From the NCBI GenBank assembly GCA_031216915.1, contig CM062293.1:147506285-147570284 (forward strand): DNA of 64,000 bases, written 5' to 3'. Below are positions 34,708 through 45,600 of the stretch, piece by piece. Below the pieces are notes generated by a model. It did not search any database and had not been told where the DNA came from. It saw only the letters and a program-made list of their open reading frames with translations. Every line of letters starts with the position of its first letter. The first letter of the stretch is position 1. Source of the DNA: Pictodentalium vernedei. Taxonomy: Eukaryota > Mollusca > Scaphopoda > Dentaliida > Dentaliidae. The position numbers and the translations under genes were made by a program.

Positions 34708-35496
34708 ATGAACATTAAAGATATGTCTTGGAACGACACCGCGACTAAGAGGTCGAATAATGAGTTATTTCCCAAAAGCATAAGAGGCTTGATAGTGGGA
34801 AAATCGAATTGTGGAAAGACCAATCTGTTGATGAATCTGTTGTCCTGACCCGACTGGTTGGATTACGACAGATTGTTTGTGTTTGGCAAGAACTTGTTTC
34901 AACCCGAATACAGATTGCTTCGAGAGTGCATGGATCGTAGATTGCCTAAGGACGTCATAGCCAGAATCTTTGACAGTAGGGAGGAATTCGACAAAAGTGA
35001 AGCTCCTCTTTCGACTATTTTTGACGGTGCGGCGATGGAATTGATGAAGAGAAATGCATCTTCGAACGTCGAGTGTCAATTTTATGAGAACGCTAGCGAT
35101 GTTCCGGATCCTAGAGAATTGAAATCGGAAGATAAGAATCTCATGATTTTCGATGATCTGCTTTTGGAGAGACAGACCCGATGCGAATCGTATTACGTTA
35201 GGGGTCGTCACAGCAACGTGGACTGTTTCTACCTGTCGCAGAATTATTTTAGATTGCCCAGACAGACGATAAGGGAGAACGCTAATTTTCTATGTCTCTT
35301 TCACCAAGATCTCAAGAATCTCAATCACACCTACAGCGATCACGTCGCAAACGACATGAGCACAGCGGAATTCAGGAAATTCTGTAAGAGGGTTTGGGAT
35401 GGAGGACTTTACAATTTTGTCGTGATCGATTTGACTAGCAAATTTAATATCGGTGCGGATTCGACAAGTTTTATGTTTCTGATGATAATAAGATAG
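34708..35496 (+). pseudogene. FtsK/A32-type genome-packaging ATPase with internal TGA
   Basis: A P-loop ATPase that in this virus group pumps DNA into the capsid. From ATG 34708 the Walker A motif is GKSNCGKT (residues 31-38). Walker B is NLMIFDDLL with the acidic pair at about 149-150, followed by RGRHSN and YLSQNYF (about 165-180), the region of the sensor/arginine elements. About 262 codons, normal for A32-like ATPases of adintoviruses. A TGA at 34846-34848 (codon 47), ten codons after Walker A, breaks the frame; the rest is open. It follows the small protein by 93 bp and leads into the penton-like gene. Domain identity is strong. Confidence 0.85.
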
Positions 35497-35587
35497 AGTG
35501 TGATAGAGTGTGAAAATAAAAAAAATCAGAAAATAATAAATCTTCAAATAATTAGTTTTTGAAAAAATAAAAATAAAATTAAATATA

Positions 35588-36341
35588 ATGTTCGAACAAG
35601 GAGAATTGTTAGAACGGATAGCTGAGAATACGGCTGCAAAACAATCCATTCAAATCGTGGTGAGTGGCGATTCGACTCAATTTGTGATGAAATTCGAACC
35701 TTCCATCGAATTGAATAGAGAAAAGATACGAGATGGCGTTGGTGAATCTGGAGACTTATTATTCCTTTCCCAACTTCACCGTAAAGAATAACTCGTTTAA
35801 GTATTCCGATGGAGTGGATTGGTTGGAGATTCGAATTCCCAAAGGAAGTTATGACATAGACGATTTAAACAATTACATTCAGACGCGAATGAAGACGGAT
35901 GGAAAGGGAAGCAACAAGATCAGATTCGCTCCCAATCCTAATACCTTACAGACGATGTTGGATTTGGAAGATAATTTTCGAGTGGATTTCAACACGGACG
36001 ATTCTATAGGCAAGATGCTGTGATTCGATCGAAAGATGTATCGAGGCCACGCGGCATCTGAAAATACGGTCGACATTCTTGCAGTCAATAGCATTCTGGT
36101 GAACGTGGATGTGATTGCTGGAAGCTACATGAATGGTAGCGCTCAACCGACGATCTATTCCTTCTTTCCAAACATGTCGCCGGGTTATAAGATCGTGGAA
36201 CGACCTCGAAATTTAGTTTATCTACCAGTGATTTTAGACACGTTGTATAGTCTCAAAACCACATTGACAGATCAAAATGGTGAACTGTTAGATCTTCGCG
36301 GAGAGAGGGTGACGATACGATTTCACATAAGAGAAATATAA
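35588..36341 (+). pseudogene. Penton-like candidate protein, frameshifted and with internal TGA
   Basis: Three frame segments look like one gene of about 250 codons. The first (from ATG 35588) has ELLERIAENTA and a beta-rich stretch (SIQIVVSGDSTQFVMKF). A one-base shift lies at about 35720-35735, after which MALVNLETYYSFPNFTV continues. A TGA at 36021-36023 then interrupts, and the last part has VDILAVNSILVNVDVIAGSY, IYSFFPNMSPGYKIVERP and the end RVTIRFHIREI. The predicted all-beta character and the place between ATPase and pX suit a single-jelly-roll penton or other minor capsid protein. I know the family from similar animal elements but not a proven function. Confidence 0.6.
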
Positions 36342-36480
36342 AAGCAAAAAAAAAAAAATATTGTGTATATATAAATAACAAAATAAAATAAATGCAATAT
36401 TAATTTACAAAATTATTTAATATATTTTATCATTAAAACAAAAAAACAATTGAAGAAAATATATTTAAAAAAAAAGTATT

Positions 36481-37092
36481 ATGACACAATACATGGTTAA
36501 AAACGTGAACATATCCGCAGGACAGAGGAAGAAACTTACAAGAGTGTTAACAACTCGATGTGAGGCGGTGAGATTCAAATTCACTCACGAAGATCTGACG
36601 AGTGGCGGTCAGGATTCGATCGCCTGGACCAGAAGTCAAATCAAAAGGATGGAGAAAGCGATTCGTGATGGAAGAGGGTTGATGGTGAGATTGAGTCCCG
36701 CTCAATTGAGATACAATTTGAGAATGAAAGGCGGTTTCCTACCGCTATTGACAGGAATCGCTGCAAAAGCATTACCCTTCACCGCAAAAGCATTACCCTT
36801 TCTCGGAAAGACTCTCGGCATGGGAGCTCTCATGGGACTCGCAAGTTCGGCAGTTGAGAAATTAATGGGTGGCAGCGGACTGTTTTTGAGGAAGGGAGGA
36901 GCCGTGTGTCGCATCCACGTAGACGACAGCGGTAAAGGATTGTATCTAGAACCCGTTAGAGGTGACAACTCTTTGAGTGGAAACGGTCTCTATCTGAAGA
37001 GTGGACGGAACGTTGAGAGACTCGGCAAGGGTTTGTTGTTTGGTGAGAATTCACCATTTAAGAATATACCGATTTTGAGTATGTTATTATAA
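36481..37092 (+). CDS. Adenovirus pX-like core protein, 203 aa
   Basis: Intact frame. Residues 1-80 are basic with a likely helical repeat region. Residues 84-128 form a Gly/Ala/Leu-rich hydrophobic segment starting GGFLPLL, the hallmark of adenoviral pX (Mu)-like and adintovirus core proteins. The C-terminus repeats a G-x-G-L-(Y/F/L)-(L/F) motif: GSGLFLRKGG (131-140), GKGLYLEP (151-158), GNGLYLKSG (167-175) and GKGLLFG (182-188). Its presumed role is DNA condensation or membrane association inside the particle. It stands 140 bp after the penton-like gene. It is undamaged, as is the 295-aa gene. Confidence 0.7.
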   Translation: MTQYMVKNVNISAGQRKKLTRVLTTRCEAVRFKFTHEDLTSGGQDSIAWTRSQIKRMEKAIRDGRGLMVRLSPAQLRYNLRMKGGFLPLLTGIAAKALPFTAKALPFLGKTLGMGALMGLASSAVEKLMGGSGLFLRKGGAVCRIHVDDSGKGLYLEPVRGDNSLSGNGLYLKSGRNVERLGKGLLFGENSPFKNIPILSMLL

Positions 37093-37152
37093 TGTAAAAA
37101 TTATATAATTATATAAAATATAAATCATAGAAAGTATAAAATAATATATAAA

Positions 37153-37485
37153 ATGGATAAAAAGGTGGAAAAACAATTAGCCGATAATGATGAATATTGC
37201 GAGATAGAGTGTGAAAAAGATGTGGAAAAACGGTTAGACGCTAATGATGGATATCTAAGGAAAGAACTGATAAAAGAGTTAAATAAAGATTGGGATAGAC
37301 GGTTGAAATTTAAAAGAATGAGACGTTTTCCACCATCACCACTACCTTCTGAAGAGAATGGTAATGATGTGAGTGTTACCAAGAGATGCACAACATTCGT
37401 TCATAATTATGATTTGGATAAACAAATGTGTTCTTATAAAAAAAACGTAACATATCACAAAAAAAAGAAGAAGAATCGACGCTGA
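37153..37485 (+). CDS. Unknown charged protein, 110 aa
   Basis: An open frame in the virus-like block, 60 bp after the pX-like gene. The first half holds two similar charged units (KKVEKQLADNDEY and KDVEKRLDANDGY). The middle has RRFPPSPLPSEENG and the end is a Lys/Arg run (KKKKKNRR), suggesting nucleic-acid binding or a nuclear signal. I do not recognise the family. It reads toward the hairpin at 37529-37631. Confidence 0.5.
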   Translation: MDKKVEKQLADNDEYCEIECEKDVEKRLDANDGYLRKELIKELNKDWDRRLKFKRMRRFPPSPLPSEENGNDVSVTKRCTTFVHNYDLDKQMCSYKKNVTYHKKKKKNRR

Positions 37486-37528
37486 TATTTGAGAAAAAAT
37501 GAAATGTTATTATAATATATGGGCAATA

Positions 37529-37631
37529 GTGAAGAAGGAAAACAAAAAAAAAAAAAAAAAAAAAAAAGTAATGAGATCTAGAGATGATCAACCTCTCTAA
37601 ATCTCATTACTTTTTTTTTTCCTTCTTCGCT
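37529..37631. terminator. Hairpin between convergent virus-like genes
   Basis: AGTAATGAGAT (37567-37577) pairs with ATCTCATTACT (37601-37611), and the stem extends through A-run/T-run pairing to GAAGAAGG / CCTTCTTC. The loop AGAGATGATCAACCTCTCT may form a smaller stem. It lies between genes that end toward each other (37485 plus, 37748 minus), with A/T runs on both sides, so a bidirectional transcription end is plausible. No experiment supports it. Confidence 0.5.
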
Positions 37632-37747
37632 AAAAATCAATCTCTCTATTATTTATATTTCCAAGTCCATTATTAGCATGTTGACACTCGTGTATTCTCC
37701 TTTTTCGAAAATGTGTTGAATGTTTATCTTTACTTTTTTAAGTTTTT

Positions 37748-38095
37748 TTACATCGGTGAACGTGCTCTCACCACCGATTTGTGCACAAGTTCAAGTGAGA
37801 TTTTTGGATATATGTAACTTCCATAGGACAACGACAAATCGTCCTTGTCGAATTCTCTATCTTTGGCGATGATGATTTTCTGTAGATCGCTTTGGTAGTC
37901 ATAAAACAAATCAAGCATGGCTTCGTCCAATTTCAAAGGCATGTTATATTTGTCGTATTTGCACTCTAAGCCCTTCGTCTCGATCTCGTTCAATTCGATG
38001 GAATCGTGTCGTAATCTATAGATTTTAAAACCGAATTTCTTACATATTTCAACTCGTTTCAATTTCAATTCACATCTTTTAGGTGTTGTTGTCAT
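37748..38095 (-). CDS. Unknown protein, 115 aa, only minus-strand gene of the block
   Basis: The frame starts MTTTPKRCELKLKRVEICKK and includes KYNMPLKLDEAMLDLFYDYQ and DLSLSYGSYIYP. It is acidic in the second half, with no membrane segment. I do not recognise it. Its location upstream of, and divergent from, the polymerase, with a shared AT-rich 400-bp intergenic region, would allow an early divergent promoter. The frame is undamaged. Confidence 0.5.
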   Translation of the reverse strand: MTTTPKRCELKLKRVEICKKFGFKIYRLRHDSIELNEIETKGLECKYDKYNMPLKLDEAMLDLFYDYQSDLQKIIIAKDREFDKDDLSLSYGSYIYPKISLELVHKSVVRARSPM

Positions 38096-38498
38096 GATCG
38101 ATTATTTGTTTTTTTGTTTTATGAATTCTTACAAATAATATATAGTTTAAATTTTGTATTTAAATAATAATTTATTAAAAAAGTTTGTTGTTTTTTTACT
38201 CTTTATATATATATAAAAAAAGAAAGTTTTTTTAATTTTAATTTTCTTTAATGTGAAAAAAAAAATTTTTTTGTAAAAGTGTTTTTCTCTTTATATAAAT
38301 AAAAGTTTAAATTTAACGTCCTTTTTTCTCATATTAATTCAATTTTTTCACGTTAAGGAACATAAAAAATTGATTAATTTCATCCCCCCCAAATTTTTTT
38401 TTGAAGGAATTAAAACATATATATATAAACAATTTTAAAACTTTTAACAAATTATTATTAAATACAAAATTCGAAAACAAAAAAAAATATTCTTTCAA

Positions 38499-40055
38499 AT
38501 GGAGCAAACAAATAAAAAAATGGAAAATTTAAATGAGAAAACCGTATCTCAGTTAAACAAGATTTGTAAACTATTAAAAATTCCACATTTCAGAAATCAT
38601 AGAACTAAATCAAAAAAATTGAAGTCATACAGGAATTTTTGCGTAACGATGGAAAGGCAAACGAAATGTCGATAGCAATGACGTCAAAAAATGCATCGGT
38701 TGTGAAAAATGAGAAGAAGAAAAAGATAGTAAAAGGAATCAAAATGCCGACGTCAAAAAAAACCAAAAACGTTTCGATTGTGAAAAATAAGAAGATCACT
38801 AAACGAAAAGCCGTTGAAGAACTTCAAGTTTCAAAAGAAAAGAAAAAAAAAACCGAAAACGAAAACGAGTGATGTACTTCAGATTCTAGACAAACAAGAT
38901 ATATCGAGCGAAATTCGACAAGCAATCAACGAAGGGAAAGGAGAAGAATATGTAGCACGACTTGTCATGGAACTATTCCAATTGAAGCCTGTAGAACAAG
39001 AGAGTGCGATCAAAGGCGTTTTTAAAACTTTTGACGTGGTTCCCTCGTTCAAGAAAATTGATCCAAAATTGTTTATGGAATGGGTGAAGAAAAAAGTATT
39101 GGATTTGTTTCACAAACACATGAACATAGGACTAAAAATTAAGATGATACTCCATTGCGTGATGAATAAAATCGATGTGAAGTCTGGCGAGAGCATCATG
39201 ACAAATGCATTTTTCAGATCTAACGTCGAACCCATACTTCGAGGTTCAGATTTATCGGACATTTTCGAAAAGATGAAAGACAAGATGTTGACGTCTCTCG
39301 CAAATTATCAACGTGAAGGTAGTAATTGGACGTTCGATGAGGTGTTGAAACTCGAAATTCATATAACTGAAAATGATTCGTTGAAAGGGTCTTCCTACGT
39401 GGAATTACCGTATTTCTTAGCTAAAAAGAATGCTGTGATCAACGTGAGAAATAAAGATGATCAGTGTTTTAAATGGGCAGTCACCTCTGCTTTATACCCT
39501 GTCAAAATGAACTCCGATAGAGTTTCTCGTTACGAGGAGACTTCTAAAAATCTTGATTGGACCGGAGTGACTTTTCCACCGCAGTTAAAACACATCGAAC
39601 GTTTTGAGGCTCAAAATCCCACTGTAGCGGTGAACGTCTTGGGATACGACGATGAAAAATGAACGATCTATCCTCTCAGACAGACTTCGTATCTCGAAAG
39701 AGAAAAGACGATTATTTTATTATTGATTTCGAATGGTGACAATCGTCATTATTGTTGGGTTAAACATCCGAGCCGATTACTGTCGAGACAAAATAATAAA
39801 CATGAACATAAGATATGTTTATGTTGCAACTGCATGAACGTGTTTCAGAGCGAAAAATCGTTAGCGAAACATCAGGAATATTGCAACGAAAATCAAGGTG
39901 TCGCCATTGAAATGCCCAAACCCAACACCATCATGAAGTTTGAAAATCGCAATAGAAGGTTAAAAGTACCAATCGTCGTGTACGCCGATTTCGAATGTTT
40001 CACCGTGAAAATGAGTTCCTGCCAACAAATTTTTAATCATATTTTCTTAAAATTT
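38499..40055 (+). pseudogene. Family B (protein-primed type) DNA polymerase, N-terminal part only
   Basis: From ATG 38499 the first frame has a helical N-terminus (TVSQLNKICKLLKIP) that may be a SAP-like DNA-binding motif. The frame changes at an A7 run (38612-38618) and back at an A10 run (38843-38852), across a Lys-rich linker. The main frame from 38814 then holds QCFKWAVTSALYP (about 39460), a TGA at 39660-39662, HYCWVKHPSRLLS (about 39750), a Cys/His zinc-binding block (CLCCNC..KHQEYC, 39815-39880) and the first 3'-5' exonuclease motif YADFECF (39981-40001). The sequence then loses homology and becomes satellite. The remaining exonuclease and all polymerase motifs are absent. It would replicate the viral genome if complete. 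Confidence 0.8.
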
Positions 40056-42519
40056 CATACAGATGTTTGAGAACCAGCATAGGGTTAACAAATGCTTACT
40101 AGAATATTTTGTACATGCAAATTGTAATTCACATTAAGATCTGAGAATGGCCAATTTTTCTTGAAAATCTACAGGACGTTTTTAGAGAAATTCTTGGATA
40201 ACATGAATTTTTAACCGTTGCTGGCTCTGGAGAGTTAACAAGTGCTTACAGGAATCTTTTGTTCATGCAACTTGTAATGTCACTTCAAGACCTGCAAATG
40301 GTCAATTTCTCTTGAATACTTACTAGATTTTTTGGAGAAATCCCCAGAAAATGGGAATTTTAAGCTTTTAAGGGGTACATCTCCTTAACCGGGTAAAAGT
40401 GGGTTAAGACCTCAATTTTTGAATACCCTTACTACTTACTAAAAATTTTCCCTATCAGTTTTGCGTCCGGTGAAAGAAGTTATGTTTCTCTGCAGCAGTC
40501 CCATTTGATGGTGTTGGTGTCCAAAAACAGACTATTGTTTTTCGAAATTTTGACATTTAGCAGCCCATGGAGGGCTAACAAATGCCTATCTGAATATTTT
40601 ATCCGTGCAACTGGTAATGTGACTCTAAGACCTATCAACGGCCATTTTCTCTTGAAACCCTACGAGACGTTTGTAAAGAAATTCAGGGAAAATATGATTT
40701 TTTAAGCTTTTGATGGGTATTGCTATTAGCCATCCCAAAAGGGGTTAATGCTTGGTTTTTTGAACACCCTTATTACTAACAAATTTGGTCCTCGGTGAAT
40801 TCCACTTCCAACAAAGTAGATTATGTTTATCTCTCGGGTATGCATTGGGTGCTGTGCGTGTCTGAAAACAGCCTATTTCAACAAAATTACGATGCTTAGC
40901 AACCTGTAGAGGGTTAATAAATGATCACTGGAATATTTTGTCCATGCATCTTGTAATGTTACACAAACACCTGCGAATAGTCAATTTTTCCTGAAAACCT
41001 ACAAGTTGCTTTTAGAGAAATCCACAGAAAATGGGAATTTTAAGCTTTTAAGGGGCATCTCTCTTTAACCAGTCCACAATGGGTTAAGACTTCGACTTTT
41101 GAATACCCTTACCACTACCAAAAATGTTTCCCCATCAATTTTGCGTCCGACAAAAGAAAGAACCTTTCTCGGTGGTACACCAAGTGGGTGCTGTTGGTGT
41201 CCAAAAACAGCCCATTTTAACACAATTTTGACTTTTAGCAGCCCGTGGAGGGTTAACAAATGCTCAACGCAGTATTTTGTCCATGCAGCTTCTATTGTCA
41301 CACCAAGGCCTGGGAGTGACAAATTTTTCTTGAAAATCTACCCCAAAACGGGTTAACGCTTGGTTTTTTGAACACCCTTATTACTTACAAAAATCATCCT
41401 CCGTGATTTCCACTCCCAATAAAGGAAGTTATGTTTATCTCTCGTGTATTGTTTGGGTGCAGTGGGGACCTGAAACCGGCCTATTTCATCAAAATTTCGA
41501 TGTTTGGCAGCCTGTGGAGGGTTAGCATATGCATCGCCTGATATGTCGTGTGTATCAAAGGTCGTGTCACAGACAGGTCTAGCAATGACGAATGTATTAA
41601 AAAAATCTACAAGACGTGTTTCGAGAAAGTGTGGATAAACCCCAATTTTGGCAGTTTTTTGCCAATTCTGGCAAAATAAGGGTTAAATCGAAAATTCCGC
41701 TTCGGTACATTTTTAGATTTTTTGCCCCTCTATGCGTGTGCAAAATTTCGTGAAAATCGGTTCGAAAACGGCTTCTGAATCGTACGGACAAAAATGTGTG
41801 GAAAAAAAAAAAAAAACCCAAAACTAGACTTTATGATTCTGGAGAATCATGGCTTTTCCCGATGAGATTCCATGATTTTTCATGACCCCACAGTGTCTGA
41901 TGAATTATTTTTAACTGTCTCACTGAAGTTCCTTCATTGTTATGAGAAAGGTGAGTATAGTAGTCTCAAATGACTCAGTTTGATAAAAAAAATTGTGAAT
42001 TTTTTAGCTTTATGGGGGTATTGCTGTTTAACCAGCCGAAAACAGGTTAACGCTTGGTTTTCTGAACACCCTTATTACTTACAAAAATGAACCTCGGTGA
42101 ATTCCACTTCCAATAAAGGAAGGTATGTTTACCTCTCGGGTATCGTTTGGGTGCTGTGGGGGTCTGAAACCAGCCCATTTCATCAAAATTTCGATGTTTG
42201 GCAGCCTGTAGAGGGTTACCATATGGATCGCCTAATATGTCGTGTGTATCAAAGGTCGTGTCATGGGCAGGTCTAGCAATGATGAATGTTTAAAAAAAAT
42301 CTATAAGACGTGTTTCGAGAAAGTGCCAATAAACCCCAATTTTGACAGTTTTTTACCAATTGTGGCGAAATAAGGGTTAAATCGAAAATTCCGCTTAGGT
42401 ACATTTTTAGATTTTTTGCCCCTCTATGCGTGTGCCAAATTGTGTGAAAATCGGTTCGAAAATAGCTTCTGAATCGTACGGACAAAAATGTGTGGAACCC
42501 CCCCCCCCCCCCCCCCCCC

Positions 42520-42641
42520 AAAAAAAAATAATAATAATCCGTACAAAAACAATAGTCTTTTCCAGAGGGAAAAGCCTAAAAAAAAAAAATAATAATAATC
42601 CGTAGAAAAACAATAGTCTTTTCCAGAGGGAAAAGCCTAAC
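42520..42641. repeat. 57-bp hairpin repeats at unit junctions
   Basis: Two copies of AATAATAATCCGTA..AACAATAGTCTTTTCCAGAG..AAGCCT, each able to pair CTTTTCC with GGGAAAAG, follow a C tract (42498-42519). The same module recurs at 50627-50752 (two copies) and 58742-58900 (three copies), that is, once per 8.11-kb unit at its end. It marks the unit boundary and is absent from the other block ends. Confidence 0.85.
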
Positions 42642-45600
42642 TAGACTTTATGATTCTGGAGAATCATGGCTTTTCCCGATGAGATTCCATGATTTTTCAT
42701 GACCCCACAGTGTCTGATGAATTATTTTTAACTGTCTCACTGAAGTTCCTTCATTGTTATGAGAAAGGTGAGTATAGTAGTCTCAAATGACTCAGTTTGA
42801 TAAAAAAAATTGTTTAGGTAAAAACCATCATTAACGGTGGAGTGGGTTAATGTCAATATCGTCGTCCAACAAGTTAATGACCAACAAAAGGAGTTATGTT
42901 TGTTTGACACATACCCATGTAGAGCTGTGGCTATTTGAAAATGGTCCATTTTATCTCAAATGCATCCAAAATATTGATGTCTGGTAGCTTGTAGAGGGTT
43001 AACAAGTGCTAACAGGAATATTCATTCATGCAACTTGTAATGTCACACCAAGAACTGCGAATGGCCATTTTTTCTTTAAAATCTATAAGAAGTTTTCAGA
43101 GAAATCCAGGGAGAACACGAATTTTAAGCTTTTGATGGGAATCATTGTTTATCCAGCCCAAAACTGGTTAAGTGTTGTTTTTTGAATACTCTTATTACTT
43201 CCAAAAATAATTCTCAGTGAATTCTACTTCCACTTATTTTGATCTCTCGTCTCAAATTCGGGTGCTGTGGGTATGCAAACACAGCCTATTTTATCAACAT
43301 TTTGATGTTTGATAACCTGCATAGGGTTAACAAATGCTTACAGGAATATTTTGTACATGTCGCACTAAGATCTGAGAATTGCAATTTTTTCCTGAAAATC
43401 TATGGGATGTTTTTAAAGAAATCCTCAGATAACACAAATTTTTAACCTTTTGAGGGGTATCTCTCTGTAACCAGCTCTAAAGGGTTGCTTGGTTTTATGA
43501 ATATCTTCATTACTTACAAAAATGATCAACAGTGAATTCCACTTCCAATGAAGGAGGTTATGTTTAACTCTTAGGTACACATTTGGTGTTATGGTTGCCC
43601 AAGAACAGCCCATTTTCTCCAAATGTCTATGCTTGGCAGCCTCTGGAGGGTTAAAAATGCTTACTGAAACATTTTGTTCATGCAACTTGTAATGTCACTC
43701 GAAGACCTGCGAATGGTCAATTGCTCTTGAAAATTGTTTTTGAGAAATCCACAGAAAACTGGAATTTTAAGCTTTTGAGGGGTATATTTCCTTAACCAGT
43801 CAAAAATGGGTTAAGACCTCGATTTTTGAATACATTTACGGTAAATTTACATTCCGGTAAAAGAAGTTACGTTTCTCTGTTGTATTCCCATTTGATGTTG
43901 TTGTTGTTCAAAAACAGACTATTTTTTTTTCAAACTTTTGACATTTAACAGCCCATCGAGGGTTAACAAATGCTTAAAGGAATAATTTATCCAATCAACT
44001 GGTAATGTGACACCATGACCTATCAATGGCCATTTTCTCTTGAAAACCCTACCAGATGTTTGTAAAGAAATCCAGGGAAAACATAAATTTTTAAGCCTTT
44101 GAGGGTATCACTATTAACAACCACAAAATGGGTTAACGCTTGTTTTTTTAAATACCCTTATTACTTACAAAAATGGTCTTCGGTGAATTCCACTTCCAAC
44201 AAAGGAGATTATGTTTATTTCTCAGGTACATGATGGGTGATGTGCGTGCCTGAAAACAGCCCATTTCAACAAAATTACGATGCTTGGCAGCCTCTAGAGG
44301 GTTAACAAACGCTCACTGGAATATTTTGTCCATGCAACTTGTAATATCACACAAAGACCTGAGAGTAGTCAAGTTTTCTTGAAAACCTACAGGATGTTTT
44401 TAGAGAAATCCACAGAAAATGGGAATTTTAAGATTTTAAGGGGTCTCTCTCTTTAGCCTGTCCAAAATGGGTTAAGGCTTCGACTTTTGAATACCCTTAC
44501 TACTTACAAAAATGTTTGCGTATATATCGTGCGCTCGATAAAAGAAGGCACTATTTTTTGTGGCGTACCCATTGGGTGCTGTTGGCGTCCAAAAACAGCC
44601 CATTTTATCACAATTTTGACATTTAGCAGCCCGTGGAGGGTTAACAAATGCTCACCGTAGTATTTTGTCCATGCAACTTCTATTGTCACACCAAGGCCTG
44701 GGAGTGACAAATTTTTCTTGAAAATCTACAAGACTCTTTTAGAGAAATCCGCGGAAAACACGAATTTGTTAGCTTTATGGGGGTATTGCTGTTTAACCAG
44801 CCCAAAACAGGTTAACGCTTGGTGTTGTGAACACCCTCATTACTGACAGAAATGATCCTCGGTGAATTCCACTCCCAATAAAGGAAGTTGTGTTTATCTC
44901 TCGTGTATTGTTTGGGTGCAGTGGGGGCCTGAAACCAGCCTATTTCATCAAAATTTCGATGTTTGGCAGCCTGTGGAGGGTTACCATATGCATCGCCTGA
45001 TATGTCGTGTGTATCAAAGGGCGTGCCACAGACAGGTCTAGCAATGACCAATGTATAAAAAAAATCTACAAGACGTGTTTCGAGAAAGTACCGATAAACC
45101 CCAATTTTGGCAGTTTTTTGCCAATTCTGACGAAATAAGGGTTAAATCGAAAATTCCGCTTTGGTACATTTTTATATATTTTGTGCCCCTCTATGCGTGT
45201 GCAAAATTTCGTGAAAATCGGTCCGAAAATGGCTTCGGAATCGTGGGGACAAAATGTGTGGGAAAAAAAACCCCCAAAACTAGACTTTATGATTCTGGAG
45301 AATCATGGCTTTTCCCGATGAGATTCCAGGATTTTTCATGACCCCATGTCTGATGAATTGTTTTTAACTGTCTCACTGAAGTTCCTTAATTGATGTTGTG
45401 AGAAAGGTGAGTATAGTAGTCTCAAATGACACAGTTTGATAAAAAATTGTTTAGGTAAAAACCATAATTAACGGTGGAGGGGGTTAATGTCAATATCGTC
45501 GCCAACAAGTCAATGACCGACGAAAGGAGTTTTTGTTTGACACATACCCACTGAGTGCTGTGTCAGTTTAACAATGGTCCATTTTATCTCAAATGTATCC

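Larger units (their letters stand above)
33184..40055 (+). mobile_element. Endogenous adintovirus/Polinton-type element, 3'-truncated
   Basis: Eight genes in an AT-rich block, seven on the plus strand and one on the minus, with short A/T-rich spacers. Content: conserved 295-aa protein, small Ala/Lys-rich protein, packaging ATPase, penton-like candidate, pX-like core protein, two unknown proteins flanking a hairpin, and the N-terminal part of a family B DNA polymerase. ATPase plus pX-like protein plus protein-primed-type polymerase is the signature of adintoviruses and related Polinton/Maverick elements of animals. No hexon-type major capsid protein, protease or retroviral-type integrase is visible, and the polymerase is cut where the satellite array starts. 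Several genes are broken, so it is an inactive genomic copy. Confidence 0.8.

Noticed and set aside
38639-38872. A separate Lys-rich gene within the polymerase region
   Set aside because: It lacks an ATG at its start, and its ends fall at A runs where the neighbouring frames begin and end. It is better read as part of the frameshifted polymerase gene.
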